The position numbers and the translations under genes were made by a program. Source: an uncultured Akkermansia sp. (GTDB taxonomy: Bacteria > Verrucomicrobiota > Verrucomicrobiia > Verrucomicrobiales > Akkermansiaceae). From it: a stretch of 5,356 nucleotides of DNA. Numbering within the stretch: the stretch's first letter is position 1; each line of letters opens with the position of its first letter. The notes under the pieces are model-generated. The model saw only the letters and a list, made by a program, of their open reading frames with translations, did no database searches and was not told where the DNA came from. The stretch covers positions 1 to 5,356 of the forward strand of contig CAJGCY010000165.1 in NCBI GenBank assembly GCA_904501955.1. The letters are read 5' to 3'. Below, in pieces: positions 1 through 5,356 of the stretch.

Positions 1-1
1 C

Positions 2-247
2 TTCCGCGGCTTCACGGATGAGCCATTGATGCTCAGCCAAGTGTTGCAGCGCTGCTATGTCAACGTGAATGAGGCAGGCACCGAGGCAGCTGCCGTAACA
101 TTGGCCGAGGAGGAGGAAGGCTGCTGTGCGGAGGATGAGCTACCCACCCCCAAGAAAATCATCTTCAACCGCCCCTTTATCTGGGTAATAGGTGACCTCA
201 ACTCCGCAGCACCGCCGTTCTTCATGGGCTTGTTTGAAAAACCATAA
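2..247 (+). CDS. Serpin family protein, C-terminal part (5' end outside window)
   Basis: These are the last 81 residues of a serpin, a suicide-substrate type protease inhibitor; the frame is open to the left edge. Visible serpin hallmarks are the strand before the loop (DEPLMLSQVLQRCYVNVNE), the hinge EAGTEAAAVT (window residues 24-33) and the closing segment FNRPFIWVIGD followed by FFMG near the C-terminus. The hinge has Gly, Thr and small Ala residues at P15, P14 and P12-P10, the pattern of inhibitory serpins that insert the cleaved loop into sheet A. The reactive-centre loop is odd: four consecutive Glu, then Gly-Cys-Cys, then more acidic residues. It is about seven residues longer than that of human alpha-1-antitrypsin between the hinge Thr and the FN(K/R)PF motif. 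Counting from Thr as P14 puts Gly40 at P1 and Cys41 at P1', but the extra length makes this uncertain. Location and target protease cannot be judged because the N-terminus is missing. An ATG at about position 29 is internal, not a start. Confidence 0.9.
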   Translation, partial: FRGFTDEPLMLSQVLQRCYVNVNEAGTEAAAVTLAEEEEGCCAEDELPTPKKIIFNRPFIWVIGDLNSAAPPFFMGLFEKP

Positions 248-256
248 GAGAAGCCG

Positions 257-311
257 CTTCAGTCCCATCAATACACGCAAGGCTAATCCGTATGAGGGAC
301 TGAAGTCCCTC
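257..311. repeat. Overlapping inverted repeats, two mutually exclusive hairpins
   Basis: CTTCAGTCCC at 257-266 is perfectly complementary to GGGACTGAAG at 296-305, giving a 10-bp stem with a 29-nt loop. The same right-hand segment is also half of a compact hairpin: GAGGGAC at 294-300 pairs with GTCCCTC at 305-311 around TGAA. The two folds share bases 296-305, so only one can form at a time. Neither is followed by a T-run, so this is not a normal intrinsic terminator. It starts ten bases after the serpin stop. It may be an extragenic palindromic repeat or a 3'-end stabilising structure; that role is inference. Confidence 0.55.
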
Positions 312-364
312 GCTCCGATTGAATGAATGTTACAAACTCCCCGCAAACCTCCGATTTATAGAGG

Positions 365-389
365 GCATCAAATCCCCGGCGGGGGATGC
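365..389. repeat. Small GC-rich hairpin
   Basis: ATCCCC at 372-377 pairs with GGGGAT at 382-387 around a four-base loop. As an alternative outer pairing, GCATC at 365-369 matches GATGC at 385-389. It lies directly beside the terminator hairpin in the convergent serpin/aspS gap. There is no T-run of its own and its function is unknown. Confidence 0.4.
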
Positions 390-423
390 AAAAAGCCGTG
401 CAAGAAAACTTGCACGGCTTTTT
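390..423. terminator. Bidirectional intrinsic terminator between serpin and aspS
   Basis: A perfect 10-bp GC-rich stem (GCCGTGCAAG at 395-404 with CTTGCACGGC at 409-418) encloses an AAAA loop. It is flanked by five A on the left (390-394) and five T on the right (419-423), so it reads as stem plus U-tract on both strands. It sits 30 bases past the aspS stop on the minus strand and about 140 bases past the serpin stop on the plus strand. It can therefore end both convergent transcripts. Confidence 0.92.
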
Positions 424-452
424 GAGAATGAATAGCTCGACGCTTGAGCAAC

Positions 453-2312
453 TTACGCCTGGGGCTGCTCGGCAGCGGCGGCGGCGGCCTTCTCGGCCTC
501 GAGCTTCTGGCGCAGCTTCTCCGGCAGCTTCACCTGAATGTGAATATCGCGCAGCTGATTGGGCTCTGCGGGAGCGGGAGACTCGCTCATGAGATCCGCA
601 CCGCGGTTGTTCTTCGGGAAGGCAATCACCTCGCGGATGGACTCACACTTGCCGATGAGCATCACGACGCGGTCAAGACCGAGGGCAAGACCGCCGTGGG
701 GCGGAGCACCGAAGGAGAATGCAGCCAGCAGGTGACCGAACTGTTCCTCGATGGTGGCATCATCCAGACCGAGGGCGCGGAAGGTGGCGTCTTGGAGGTC
801 CTTCTCGTGAATACGGATGGAACCGCCACCGAGCTCATTGCCGTTGAAGATGATATCGTAAGCCTCTGCGCAGATATCGGTGGAGATTTCGCCCTTGAGC
901 ACCTTCTCCACGTCCTCCGGAACGGGGCGTGTGAAGGGGTGGTGAATAGCGCAGTAGCGCTGCTCTTCAGCATCCCAACCGAACAGGGGGAAGCGGTTCA
1001 CCCAGAAGAGGTCAATCTCATCATTGCCCTTGAGCAACTCCATGTACTCACCGCAGGCCAGACGCACACGACCGAGGATGGTGCAGCTCTGCTCCCAATC
1101 ACCGGCGGCAAAGAAGATGCAGTCGCCGCTCTCGATATTGAGGCGCTCCTTGAGAGCCTCCACCTCCGTGGCGGAGAGGCGCTTGGTGATGGGGCTCTTC
1201 CACTCCTTGAGGTCGTTCACGTCGCGCACCTTGATGTAGGCCAAGCCCTTGGCACCGGCCTCGATGGCGGTCTGAGTCAGGGAATCCACCTGACCGACGG
1301 AGGGGTTGAAGCCCTTGGCATTGATAGCCTTCACCACGCCACCATTGGCAACGGCGCCGGAGAATACGCGGAACTCGCTGTTGGCGAAGATGTCAGAGCA
1401 CTCCGTAATCTTCATCTCGAAGCGGCGCTCGGGCTTGTCGGAACCGTACTGGTCCATGGCATCCTTCCAAGTCATGCGGGGGAAGGGCGTGACGATGTCG
1501 CGGCCGACGGACTCCTTGAACACGCGCTTGAGCATGTTCTCAATCCAGGTATAAATGTCCTCCGGGGTAATGAAAGAAGCCTCGATATCAATCTGCGTGA
1601 ACTCGGGCTGGCGGTCGGCACGCAAGTCTTCATCGCGGAAGCAGCGAGCCACCTGGAAGTACTTCTCCATGCCGGCAACCATGAGCAGCTGCTTGTACTG
1701 CTGCGGAGCCTGCGGCAGGGCGTAGAATGTACCGGGATTCAGACGGCTGGGCACCAAGAAGTCGCGAGCACCCTCCGGCGTGCTCTTGGAAAGAATGGGC
1801 GTCTCAATCTCCAAGAAGCCCTGCTCGTCCAAATAGTCGCGCATGGTCTTGGTGATGCGGTGGCGCAGAATCATATTGCGCTGCATCTCAGTGCGGCGCA
1901 GGTCGAGGAAGCGGTACTTGAGGCGAATATCCTCGTTGGCGACGTTGCGATCCAGCTGGAAGGGCAGCACAGCGGCGCGGTTGAGCACCGTCATGGCGCT
2001 GGCGTCCACCTCAATCTCACCGGTAGCCAAATCGGGGTTCGTAGCATCAACCTCATCCGTCTTCAGGCGGGCTACCACCTGACCGCTCACCTGAATCACA
2101 CTCTCAACGCGAAGATTCTCAGCATTATTAGCAAGATCGGCATTATTCTCAGGGTGGAACACAACCTGAGTTTTTCCTGCGCGGTCACGGAGGTCGATGA
2201 AAATCACACCACCATGGTCGCGTACGGTATCCACCCAGCCAACAAGCGTCACTTGCTTGCCGACATCACTAAGGCGGAGCTCTTCGCACGTATGGGTACG
2301 GTAACTGTTCAT
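453..2312 (-). CDS. aspS: Aspartyl-tRNA synthetase (bacterial type, GAD domain)
   Basis: Complete 619-residue class IIb aminoacyl-tRNA synthetase; it activates Asp with ATP and charges tRNA in the cytoplasm. The N-terminal OB-fold anticodon-binding domain spans about 1-105 and contains GWVDTVRDHGG. The signature KYRFLDLRR follows at 132-140. Motif 1 is around 147-172, ending FLEIETP. The flipping-loop and Asp-binding region includes STPEGARDFLVPSR (177-190) and ALPQAPQQYKQLL (198-210). Motif 2 is FRDEDLRADRQPEFTQID (225-242). The bacterial GAD insertion lies at about 300-410. GGGSIRIH (495-502) and motif 3 GLALGLDRVVML (541-552) close the catalytic domain. The length is slightly above the usual 580-600 because of a charged, Ala-rich tail after about residue 597. 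Residue 33 is His, as in RDHGG of non-discriminating enzymes such as that of Pseudomonas aeruginosa, whereas E. coli has Leu there. It might therefore also charge tRNA-Asn. The ATG at 2312 fits the E. coli N-terminus; no clear Shine-Dalgarno sequence is seen. Confidence 0.98.
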   Translation of the reverse strand: MNSYRTHTCEELRLSDVGKQVTLVGWVDTVRDHGGVIFIDLRDRAGKTQVVFHPENNADLANNAENLRVESVIQVSGQVVARLKTDEVDATNPDLATGEIEVDASAMTVLNRAAVLPFQLDRNVANEDIRLKYRFLDLRRTEMQRNMILRHRITKTMRDYLDEQGFLEIETPILSKSTPEGARDFLVPSRLNPGTFYALPQAPQQYKQLLMVAGMEKYFQVARCFRDEDLRADRQPEFTQIDIEASFITPEDIYTWIENMLKRVFKESVGRDIVTPFPRMTWKDAMDQYGSDKPERRFEMKITECSDIFANSEFRVFSGAVANGGVVKAINAKGFNPSVGQVDSLTQTAIEAGAKGLAYIKVRDVNDLKEWKSPITKRLSATEVEALKERLNIESGDCIFFAAGDWEQSCTILGRVRLACGEYMELLKGNDEIDLFWVNRFPLFGWDAEEQRYCAIHHPFTRPVPEDVEKVLKGEISTDICAEAYDIIFNGNELGGGSIRIHEKDLQDATFRALGLDDATIEEQFGHLLAAFSFGAPPHGGLALGLDRVVMLIGKCESIREVIAFPKNNRGADLMSESPAPAEPNQLRDIHIQVKLPEKLRQKLEAEKAAAAAAEQPQA

Positions 2313-2366
2313 ATTTGTATGCTTGCTAATAATTTATGCCTCATTTCACAACATGAAGCGCGTGAA

Positions 2367-2394
2367 ATTCTACCCCTCTCTCCCTGAAAGTCAA
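2367..2394 (-). promoter_or_regulatory. Sigma-70-type promoter of aspS
   Basis: On the minus strand the -35 hexamer TTGACT (2394-2389) and -10 hexamer TAGAAT (2372-2367) are separated by 16 bp. Each differs from consensus at one position. Transcription would start near 2360, giving a leader of about 48 nt before the aspS ATG at 2312. It lies between the recombinase stop and aspS, so aspS need not depend on read-through from the recombinase gene. Confidence 0.75.
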
Positions 2395-2419
2395 GAAAAA
2401 TTTACGTCTGCAACATTTT

Positions 2420-3439
2420 CTACAATCCGGCACCTCGCCAGAACACAACAGCATCCTTTTTCAGGGCCGGAGCCATGTAACGGGAGCGCAGCAAAGTGGC
2501 ATCCCGATGCCCCATTTCCAGCTGCAACTCCGGGATATTGCGAAAATATGCGGCATGGTACGAGGCAAAGGTGTGCCGACAAGCATCTGCCTGCCACGTA
2601 GCAAAACCGGCAGCATGCCGCAATGCATGCCACTTCCTCTCCCAATCACGGGGAATACGGCAATCTTCTTGCCGCAGCCCCTGCACACCTCGCAAGGGAA
2701 CGATGCGCCCGCCTCCGGTTTTGCTGACTTGGGGGCGTATGATAACAATCTGCTCCTCCCAACTGATATCGCTCATCTGTAAGCGGCTTACCTCAGCAGG
2801 GCGCAAACCACTATACAACAGCAGCGACAAAGAAAAGCGCATATCTCGGTGTTCCGGTCGCCGTGCGGCAAGCTTCAGTTTATCAACCTCCGCCGGTGCG
2901 AGCGGTTTGATTGGATTCTCCTGTACCTTAGGTACTTCTATCTTGGTAACGGGATTCACATCACACCATTCCTGACGAATGCCATACGCAAAAACGCTGT
3001 GCAGCACGGCGCGGCCTTTCACATAACTACTCTGACTTGCCCCGAATGCCTCTGCCAATATGTGCCGACATTGGGCTGTGGTCATGCTACGCAGAGACAA
3101 TTCACCAACATCCTCTACGCGCAAAATACGGCGGATAAAGTGCCTTAAATCACGGAGTGATGCCGGTCGCAAGTTTTTCCTCGCCTCCACACTCGCCCAA
3201 GCTGCTTCTGAAAGCGTAACTGTCTGCGAAGCGGATTTCATCACCTCCACGCCGGCGCGCAGCGTGTCTCGCAACAAGTTGATGAGCTCCAATCGAGTGA
3301 GCTCACGAGGTAAATCTCCCAATAGCTCAATCGTCTCCAAAATCAAACGAGCAATATCGCTTTGCGTCAACTCCACATCTTTCATCAGCTCGACAGCTAC
3401 TCTTTCAGTCTTCATCGTTAGTTCGATTTCATCCTTCAT
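2420..3439 (-). CDS. Tyrosine recombinase / phage-type site-specific integrase
   Basis: This is a 339-residue protein from the ATG at 3439. The frame extends upstream to a TTG at 3469 (349 aa), and internal ATGs at 3415 and 3385 are alternatives. None has a good Shine-Dalgarno sequence, so the start is uncertain. Numbered from 3439, a helical N-terminal region is followed by a core-binding (SAM-like) domain at about 73-171, then the catalytic domain. Catalytic residues visible are Arg213 in YSGLRPAEV, Lys240 in VSKTGGGRIVPL, Arg288 in DACRHTFASY, His311 in EMGHRD and the Tyr321 nucleophile in RSRYMAP. The first box II position, usually His (HxxR), is Asp285. Such enzymes cut and rejoin DNA at short specific sites through a 3'-phosphotyrosine link. 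The IntI-specific insertion is not apparent, so it looks like a phage or genomic-island integrase rather than an integron integrase. No excisionase, transposase or phage gene is visible beside it. It appears intact; its substrate sites are unknown. Confidence 0.92.
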   Translation of the reverse strand: MKDEIELTMKTERVAVELMKDVELTQSDIARLILETIELLGDLPRELTRLELINLLRDTLRAGVEVMKSASQTVTLSEAAWASVEARKNLRPASLRDLRHFIRRILRVEDVGELSLRSMTTAQCRHILAEAFGASQSSYVKGRAVLHSVFAYGIRQEWCDVNPVTKIEVPKVQENPIKPLAPAEVDKLKLAARRPEHRDMRFSLSLLLYSGLRPAEVSRLQMSDISWEEQIVIIRPQVSKTGGGRIVPLRGVQGLRQEDCRIPRDWERKWHALRHAAGFATWQADACRHTFASYHAAYFRNIPELQLEMGHRDATLLRSRYMAPALKKDAVVFWRGAGL

Positions 3440-3453
3440 AATGCAGATGTCAA
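3426..3453 (-). promoter_or_regulatory. Possible promoter at the 5' end of the recombinase gene
   Basis: On the minus strand an exact TTGACA (3453-3448) is followed, after 16 bp, by TGAAAT (3431-3426), which matches the -10 consensus at four of six positions. Transcription would begin near 3419, after the ATG at 3439 and just before the ATG at 3415. If used, translation would have to start at 3415 (nearly leaderless) or at 3385. This conflicts with the longer gene model and is only a candidate. Confidence 0.25.
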
Positions 3454-3469
3454 GGTAAAAATGACACAA

Positions 3470-3725
3470 TGACTCAAATATACTTAAAATGAATAAGTGA
3501 AAAGGTTTTGATATGTAGTATGCGAAGCTCGGCTGAGGTATGGTGGGGCATTTATAGTCGCGCTCTTATTGTGATGCATAATCCTTTATGTTACCCTCTG
3601 CATTATGAAATCATACACTAAAACAAGTTTCAGATGCCGTTTTTTTCGCAACAGAATTCTAGCTGAAAAGCCGGAAGGAGAGCGGGAATCAGACACTGAC
3701 CGACAAAATATAAGAGGAATCATCC
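3470..3725. other. AT-rich divergent intergenic region
   Basis: This gap separates the recombinase (minus strand) from the ankyrin/Sel1 gene (plus strand). The part nearest the recombinase is much more AT-rich than the coding regions. I find no tRNA, no convincing hairpin terminator and no direct repeats that would mark an attachment site. Weak promoter-like elements occur on the plus strand, such as CATAAT at 3577-3582, but without a fitting -35. The promoters for both flanking genes should lie here, yet none on the plus strand is convincing by eye. A short open frame at 3605-3799 overlaps the next gene and looks spurious. Confidence 0.6.
3713..3718 (+). promoter_or_regulatory. Shine-Dalgarno site of the ankyrin/Sel1 gene
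   Basis: AGAGGA lies seven bases before the ATG at 3726. The spacing and purine run are appropriate, and they fix the start of the secreted protein at the codon that begins its signal peptide. Confidence 0.7.
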
Positions 3726-4895
3726 ATGTGGAAGTATTTTACAGCAGCAGCCGTATTTGCCGGGATAGCACCATGCCTTTGCATGGCGCAAGATGCTGAG
3801 GTATTGGAAAAAGCCATTCTGAGCCGAGCCCCGCTGAGCAAGATTGAAGCGCTCATCAAAAACGGCGTTGATGTCAATACGGAAGTGGAAATTATACCGG
3901 GGTACAAGATTCCTCTGCTTTGCGCTTTGGTGCATGATGCTGTGTACCAAGAGGAATTTGAAAGCAAACCGCTGGGGCTGCCGTATGATGCAGCAGAGGC
4001 GGCAGAAATGCTGCTGCGCAACGGTGCCAATCCGAACATACGCGACCACATGGGGCGCACACCCCTGCACTTCACCTGCCACGCGATGGCTCAGCATCAC
4101 CTCCTGCAAGCAGGCGCCGACCCCAAATTAGCAGATGAAGACGGCAACCTACCGGAGGTACCGGAGGCAGCCGGCATTGCTACAGAGGGGGCTCCCATTT
4201 ACGAGGATTTGACGGAAGATATGACCCCGGCGCAGATTCGCGAGCTGGGTGTGTGCTACGCTGAGGGCAAAAACGGTAAAGCCGTGAATGAAGAAAAAGC
4301 GGTGGATCTTTACCAATTGGCAGCCCACGCAGGCGACAGCACGGCAGCCCGCTGGATGGGCTGGCGCTACCGCCAAGGTCGAGGGGTACCGAAAGACCGC
4401 GAACAATCCAATTACTTCTTCTCGCTCGCAGCTGCAGCCGGCGATGCCGCAGCCATGAAAGCGCTGGATGACCTCGCGCCTGAAAAAGTCGGTGGCAAAT
4501 CACTCTCTTTCCGTTGCATAAGCGAAAAAGCGGAGAATCCGCAACCCACGCGTGATGAAAACGCCTACGCGTTCCTGACGCCGGGTGGAGATGCCCGTTA
4601 CGTTGTGACGTGGCAGCTCAGCAACAACGAAACCGGAGGCACCACTTCTCAAGACGGAGATGACTACACCAAGACCTCTACAACTTACCGCAAAACAAGC
4701 AAAAATGCAGCAACCGTGACCTATTCTTTTGAATCGGCACACGGCGGAGGCAACACAAGCCAATGGTACACGCGCACCTTTGAGCTCACCTTCACCTCCC
4801 CGACAAACGGTTATGCAACATGCACCGTTACCGGTAAACCCTCGACCATTCAGGCTGATAAAATCATTTACACAGGAACGTTCACACTGGAATAA
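3726..4895 (+). CDS. Secreted ankyrin-repeat / Sel1-repeat protein with C-terminal beta domain
   Basis: A 389-residue protein I cannot name. Residues 1-21 form a signal peptide: Lys3, a hydrophobic core about 5-18, then CMA before QDAE, a likely signal peptidase I cut after Ala21. Ankyrin-like repeats follow at about 26-145. The clearest motifs are LIKNGVDVNT, MLLRNGANPNIRDHMGRTPLHFT and LLQAGADPKLADEDGNLP. Two Sel1-like repeats follow at about 167-248 (ELGVCYAEGKNGKAVNEEKA, then WMGWRYRQGRGVPKDREQS and AAAAGDAAAMKAL). The last 135 residues are Thr/Gly/Ser-rich, with alternating hydrophobic strands (ATVTYSFES, TFELTFTSP, YTGTFTLE) and two Cys (264, 366) that could form a disulfide. Ankyrin and Sel1 repeats normally bind proteins, so an extracytoplasmic adaptor or scaffold is likely; the beta domain's role is unknown. 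The TMEM43-family gene starts 54 bp downstream on the same strand, suggesting co-transcription. No catalytic motif is visible. Confidence 0.9.
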   Translation: MWKYFTAAAVFAGIAPCLCMAQDAEVLEKAILSRAPLSKIEALIKNGVDVNTEVEIIPGYKIPLLCALVHDAVYQEEFESKPLGLPYDAAEAAEMLLRNGANPNIRDHMGRTPLHFTCHAMAQHHLLQAGADPKLADEDGNLPEVPEAAGIATEGAPIYEDLTEDMTPAQIRELGVCYAEGKNGKAVNEEKAVDLYQLAAHAGDSTAARWMGWRYRQGRGVPKDREQSNYFFSLAAAAGDAAAMKALDDLAPEKVGGKSLSFRCISEKAENPQPTRDENAYAFLTPGGDARYVVTWQLSNNETGGTTSQDGDDYTKTSTTYRKTSKNAATVTYSFESAHGGGNTSQWYTRTFELTFTSPTNGYATCTVTGKPSTIQADKIIYTGTFTLE

Positions 4896-4903
4896 ATTTC
4901 ACC

Positions 4904-4915
4904 GCTGCTTGCAGC
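4904..4915 (+). other. Weak hairpin between the ankyrin/Sel1 and TMEM43-family genes
   Basis: GCTGC at 4904-4908 and GCAGC at 4911-4915 are complementary with only two bases between them (a 4-bp stem with a CTTG loop is more realistic). The next bases are AT-rich but lack a proper T-run. At most it would be a weak or attenuating terminator, and read-through into the next gene is plausible. Confidence 0.25.
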
Positions 4916-4949
4916 ATCTTTATTAACAACAAACTCAATAACACCAACC

Positions 4950-5356
4950 ATGGCTGTAGAAGAAGTAACAACGGAAGGCTGGGGCAGTCGCCTCGGCGGC
5001 TCCTTCAAAGGAGTGATAGCCGGCGGCGTTCTCTTCCTGGCAGGTATTCCCCTGCTGTTCTGGAATGAGGGCCGAGCCGTCAAAACAACCCAAGCCCTCG
5101 AAGAGGGCGAATCCGTCTGCGTATCCGTACCGAGTATCGATACTGTAGACGCACTCAATGAGGGCAAGCTCATCCACGCCACCGGCACAGCCGTGACCCA
5201 AGATGAGCTCAGCGATGACCTGTTCCCGTGCATCCACACGAAGGGCATGAAGCTGCGCCGCACGGTAGAATACTATCAGTGGGTAGAGAACCAATCCACT
5301 CGTGAGGAGAAGCAACTGGGTGGTAGCGTAAAGAAGATTACCACCTATACATACAC
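4950..5356 (+). CDS. TMEM43 (LUMA) family membrane protein, N-terminal part (3' end outside window)
   Basis: The frame opens with ATG at 4950 and stays open to the right edge (135 full codons). Residues 1-20 carry GWGSRLGGSFKG. Residues 21-38 are a hydrophobic membrane segment ending LLFW. They are followed by NEGRAVKT (39-46), NEGKLIHATG (70-79), KLRRTVEYYQWVE (101-113) and the start of a Thr/Tyr-rich strand. These match, in order, the conserved blocks of human TMEM43 as I recall them (NEGRALKT, NEGRLVHIIG, KLRRHVEMYQWVE). In eukaryotes the protein sits in the ER/inner nuclear membrane; the function of bacterial members is not settled. Known family members have further membrane segments near the C-terminus, outside this window. 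Topology of the long domain after the first segment is inferred to be non-cytoplasmic. No Shine-Dalgarno sequence is visible in the AT-rich stretch before the start, which would fit translation after the upstream gene. Confidence 0.9.
   Translation, partial: MAVEEVTTEGWGSRLGGSFKGVIAGGVLFLAGIPLLFWNEGRAVKTTQALEEGESVCVSVPSIDTVDALNEGKLIHATGTAVTQDELSDDLFPCIHTKGMKLRRTVEYYQWVENQSTREEKQLGGSVKKITTYTY

Noticed and set aside
26..247. A separate small gene starting at TTG 26 or ATG 29
   Set aside because: The frame is open to the left edge and the residues before it already match serpin, so these are internal codons.
248..389. CRISPR array or tRNA in the serpin-aspS gap
   Set aside because: There are only short inverted repeats, no regularly spaced direct repeats, and no cloverleaf can be drawn.
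444..2387. A 647-codon open frame on the plus strand running opposite the whole of aspS
   Set aside because: It is the antisense shadow of a real, highly conserved gene. Its composition (runs of Leu, Ala, Gly, His) is that of reversed AspRS codons, and no family motif is visible.
2496..2975. Open frames on the plus strand inside the recombinase gene
   Set aside because: The minus-strand frame carries all tyrosine recombinase motifs. The plus-strand frames show none and overlap it fully.
2420..3439. Integron integrase (IntI)
   Set aside because: No IntI-specific insertion is apparent in the catalytic domain, and no attI/attC-like repeats or cassettes follow.
3440..3725. Attachment-site repeats for the recombinase
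   Set aside because: I found no direct repeat shared between this gap and the 2313-2419 gap; any att sites would need a comparison with an empty locus.
3726..3790. Lipoprotein signal at Cys17 or Cys19 of the ankyrin/Sel1 protein
   Set aside because: The residues before the Cys (IAP, PCL) do not fit a lipobox. The Ala-Gln junction after residue 21 is a better signal peptidase I site.
3605..3799. A 64-codon open frame before the ankyrin/Sel1 gene
   Set aside because: It overlaps the signal peptide region of a well-supported gene in another frame, has a charged low-complexity composition and no clear ribosome binding site.

Overview
The window reads as ordinary bacterial chromosome. It is gene-dense and moderately GC-rich, with one conspicuously AT-rich gap at about 3470-3725. 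The combination of a bacterial serpin, a GAD-domain AspRS, a phage-type tyrosine recombinase, a secreted ankyrin/Sel1-repeat protein and a TMEM43-family membrane protein suggests a member of the Verrucomicrobiota, possibly Akkermansia-like. That placement is an inference from protein character, not a search result.

Layout, left to right. (1) 2-247, plus strand: the C-terminal 81 residues of a serpin, cut by the left edge, with a long acidic Cys-containing reactive-centre loop. (2) 248-452: a convergent intergenic region with two or three small hairpins and a strong bidirectional intrinsic terminator at 390-423. (3) 453-2312, minus strand: complete aspS (AspRS, 619 aa), with a near-consensus sigma-70-type promoter at 2367-2394. 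(4) 2420-3439, minus strand: a solitary tyrosine recombinase/integrase. (5) 3440-3725: an AT-rich divergent intergenic region. (6) 3726-4895, plus strand: a secreted protein with a signal peptide, ankyrin repeats, Sel1-like repeats and a C-terminal beta-rich domain. (7) 4950 to the right edge, plus strand: the N-terminal 135 residues of a TMEM43/LUMA-family membrane protein, which runs off the window.

The aspS gene is housekeeping translation. It appears to be transcribed from its own promoter, independently of the recombinase behind it. The serpin and aspS converge on the shared terminator. The recombinase and the ankyrin/Sel1 gene diverge from the AT-rich gap. The ankyrin/Sel1 gene and the TMEM43-family gene lie on one strand 54 bp apart and may be co-transcribed, both making envelope-directed proteins. 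No complete defence system, CRISPR array, tRNA, rRNA or insertion sequence is visible. The least ordinary items are the serpin loop, the recombinase with Asp in place of the usual box II His, the secreted ankyrin/Sel1/beta protein beside a TMEM43 homologue, and the set of mutually exclusive hairpins after the serpin.
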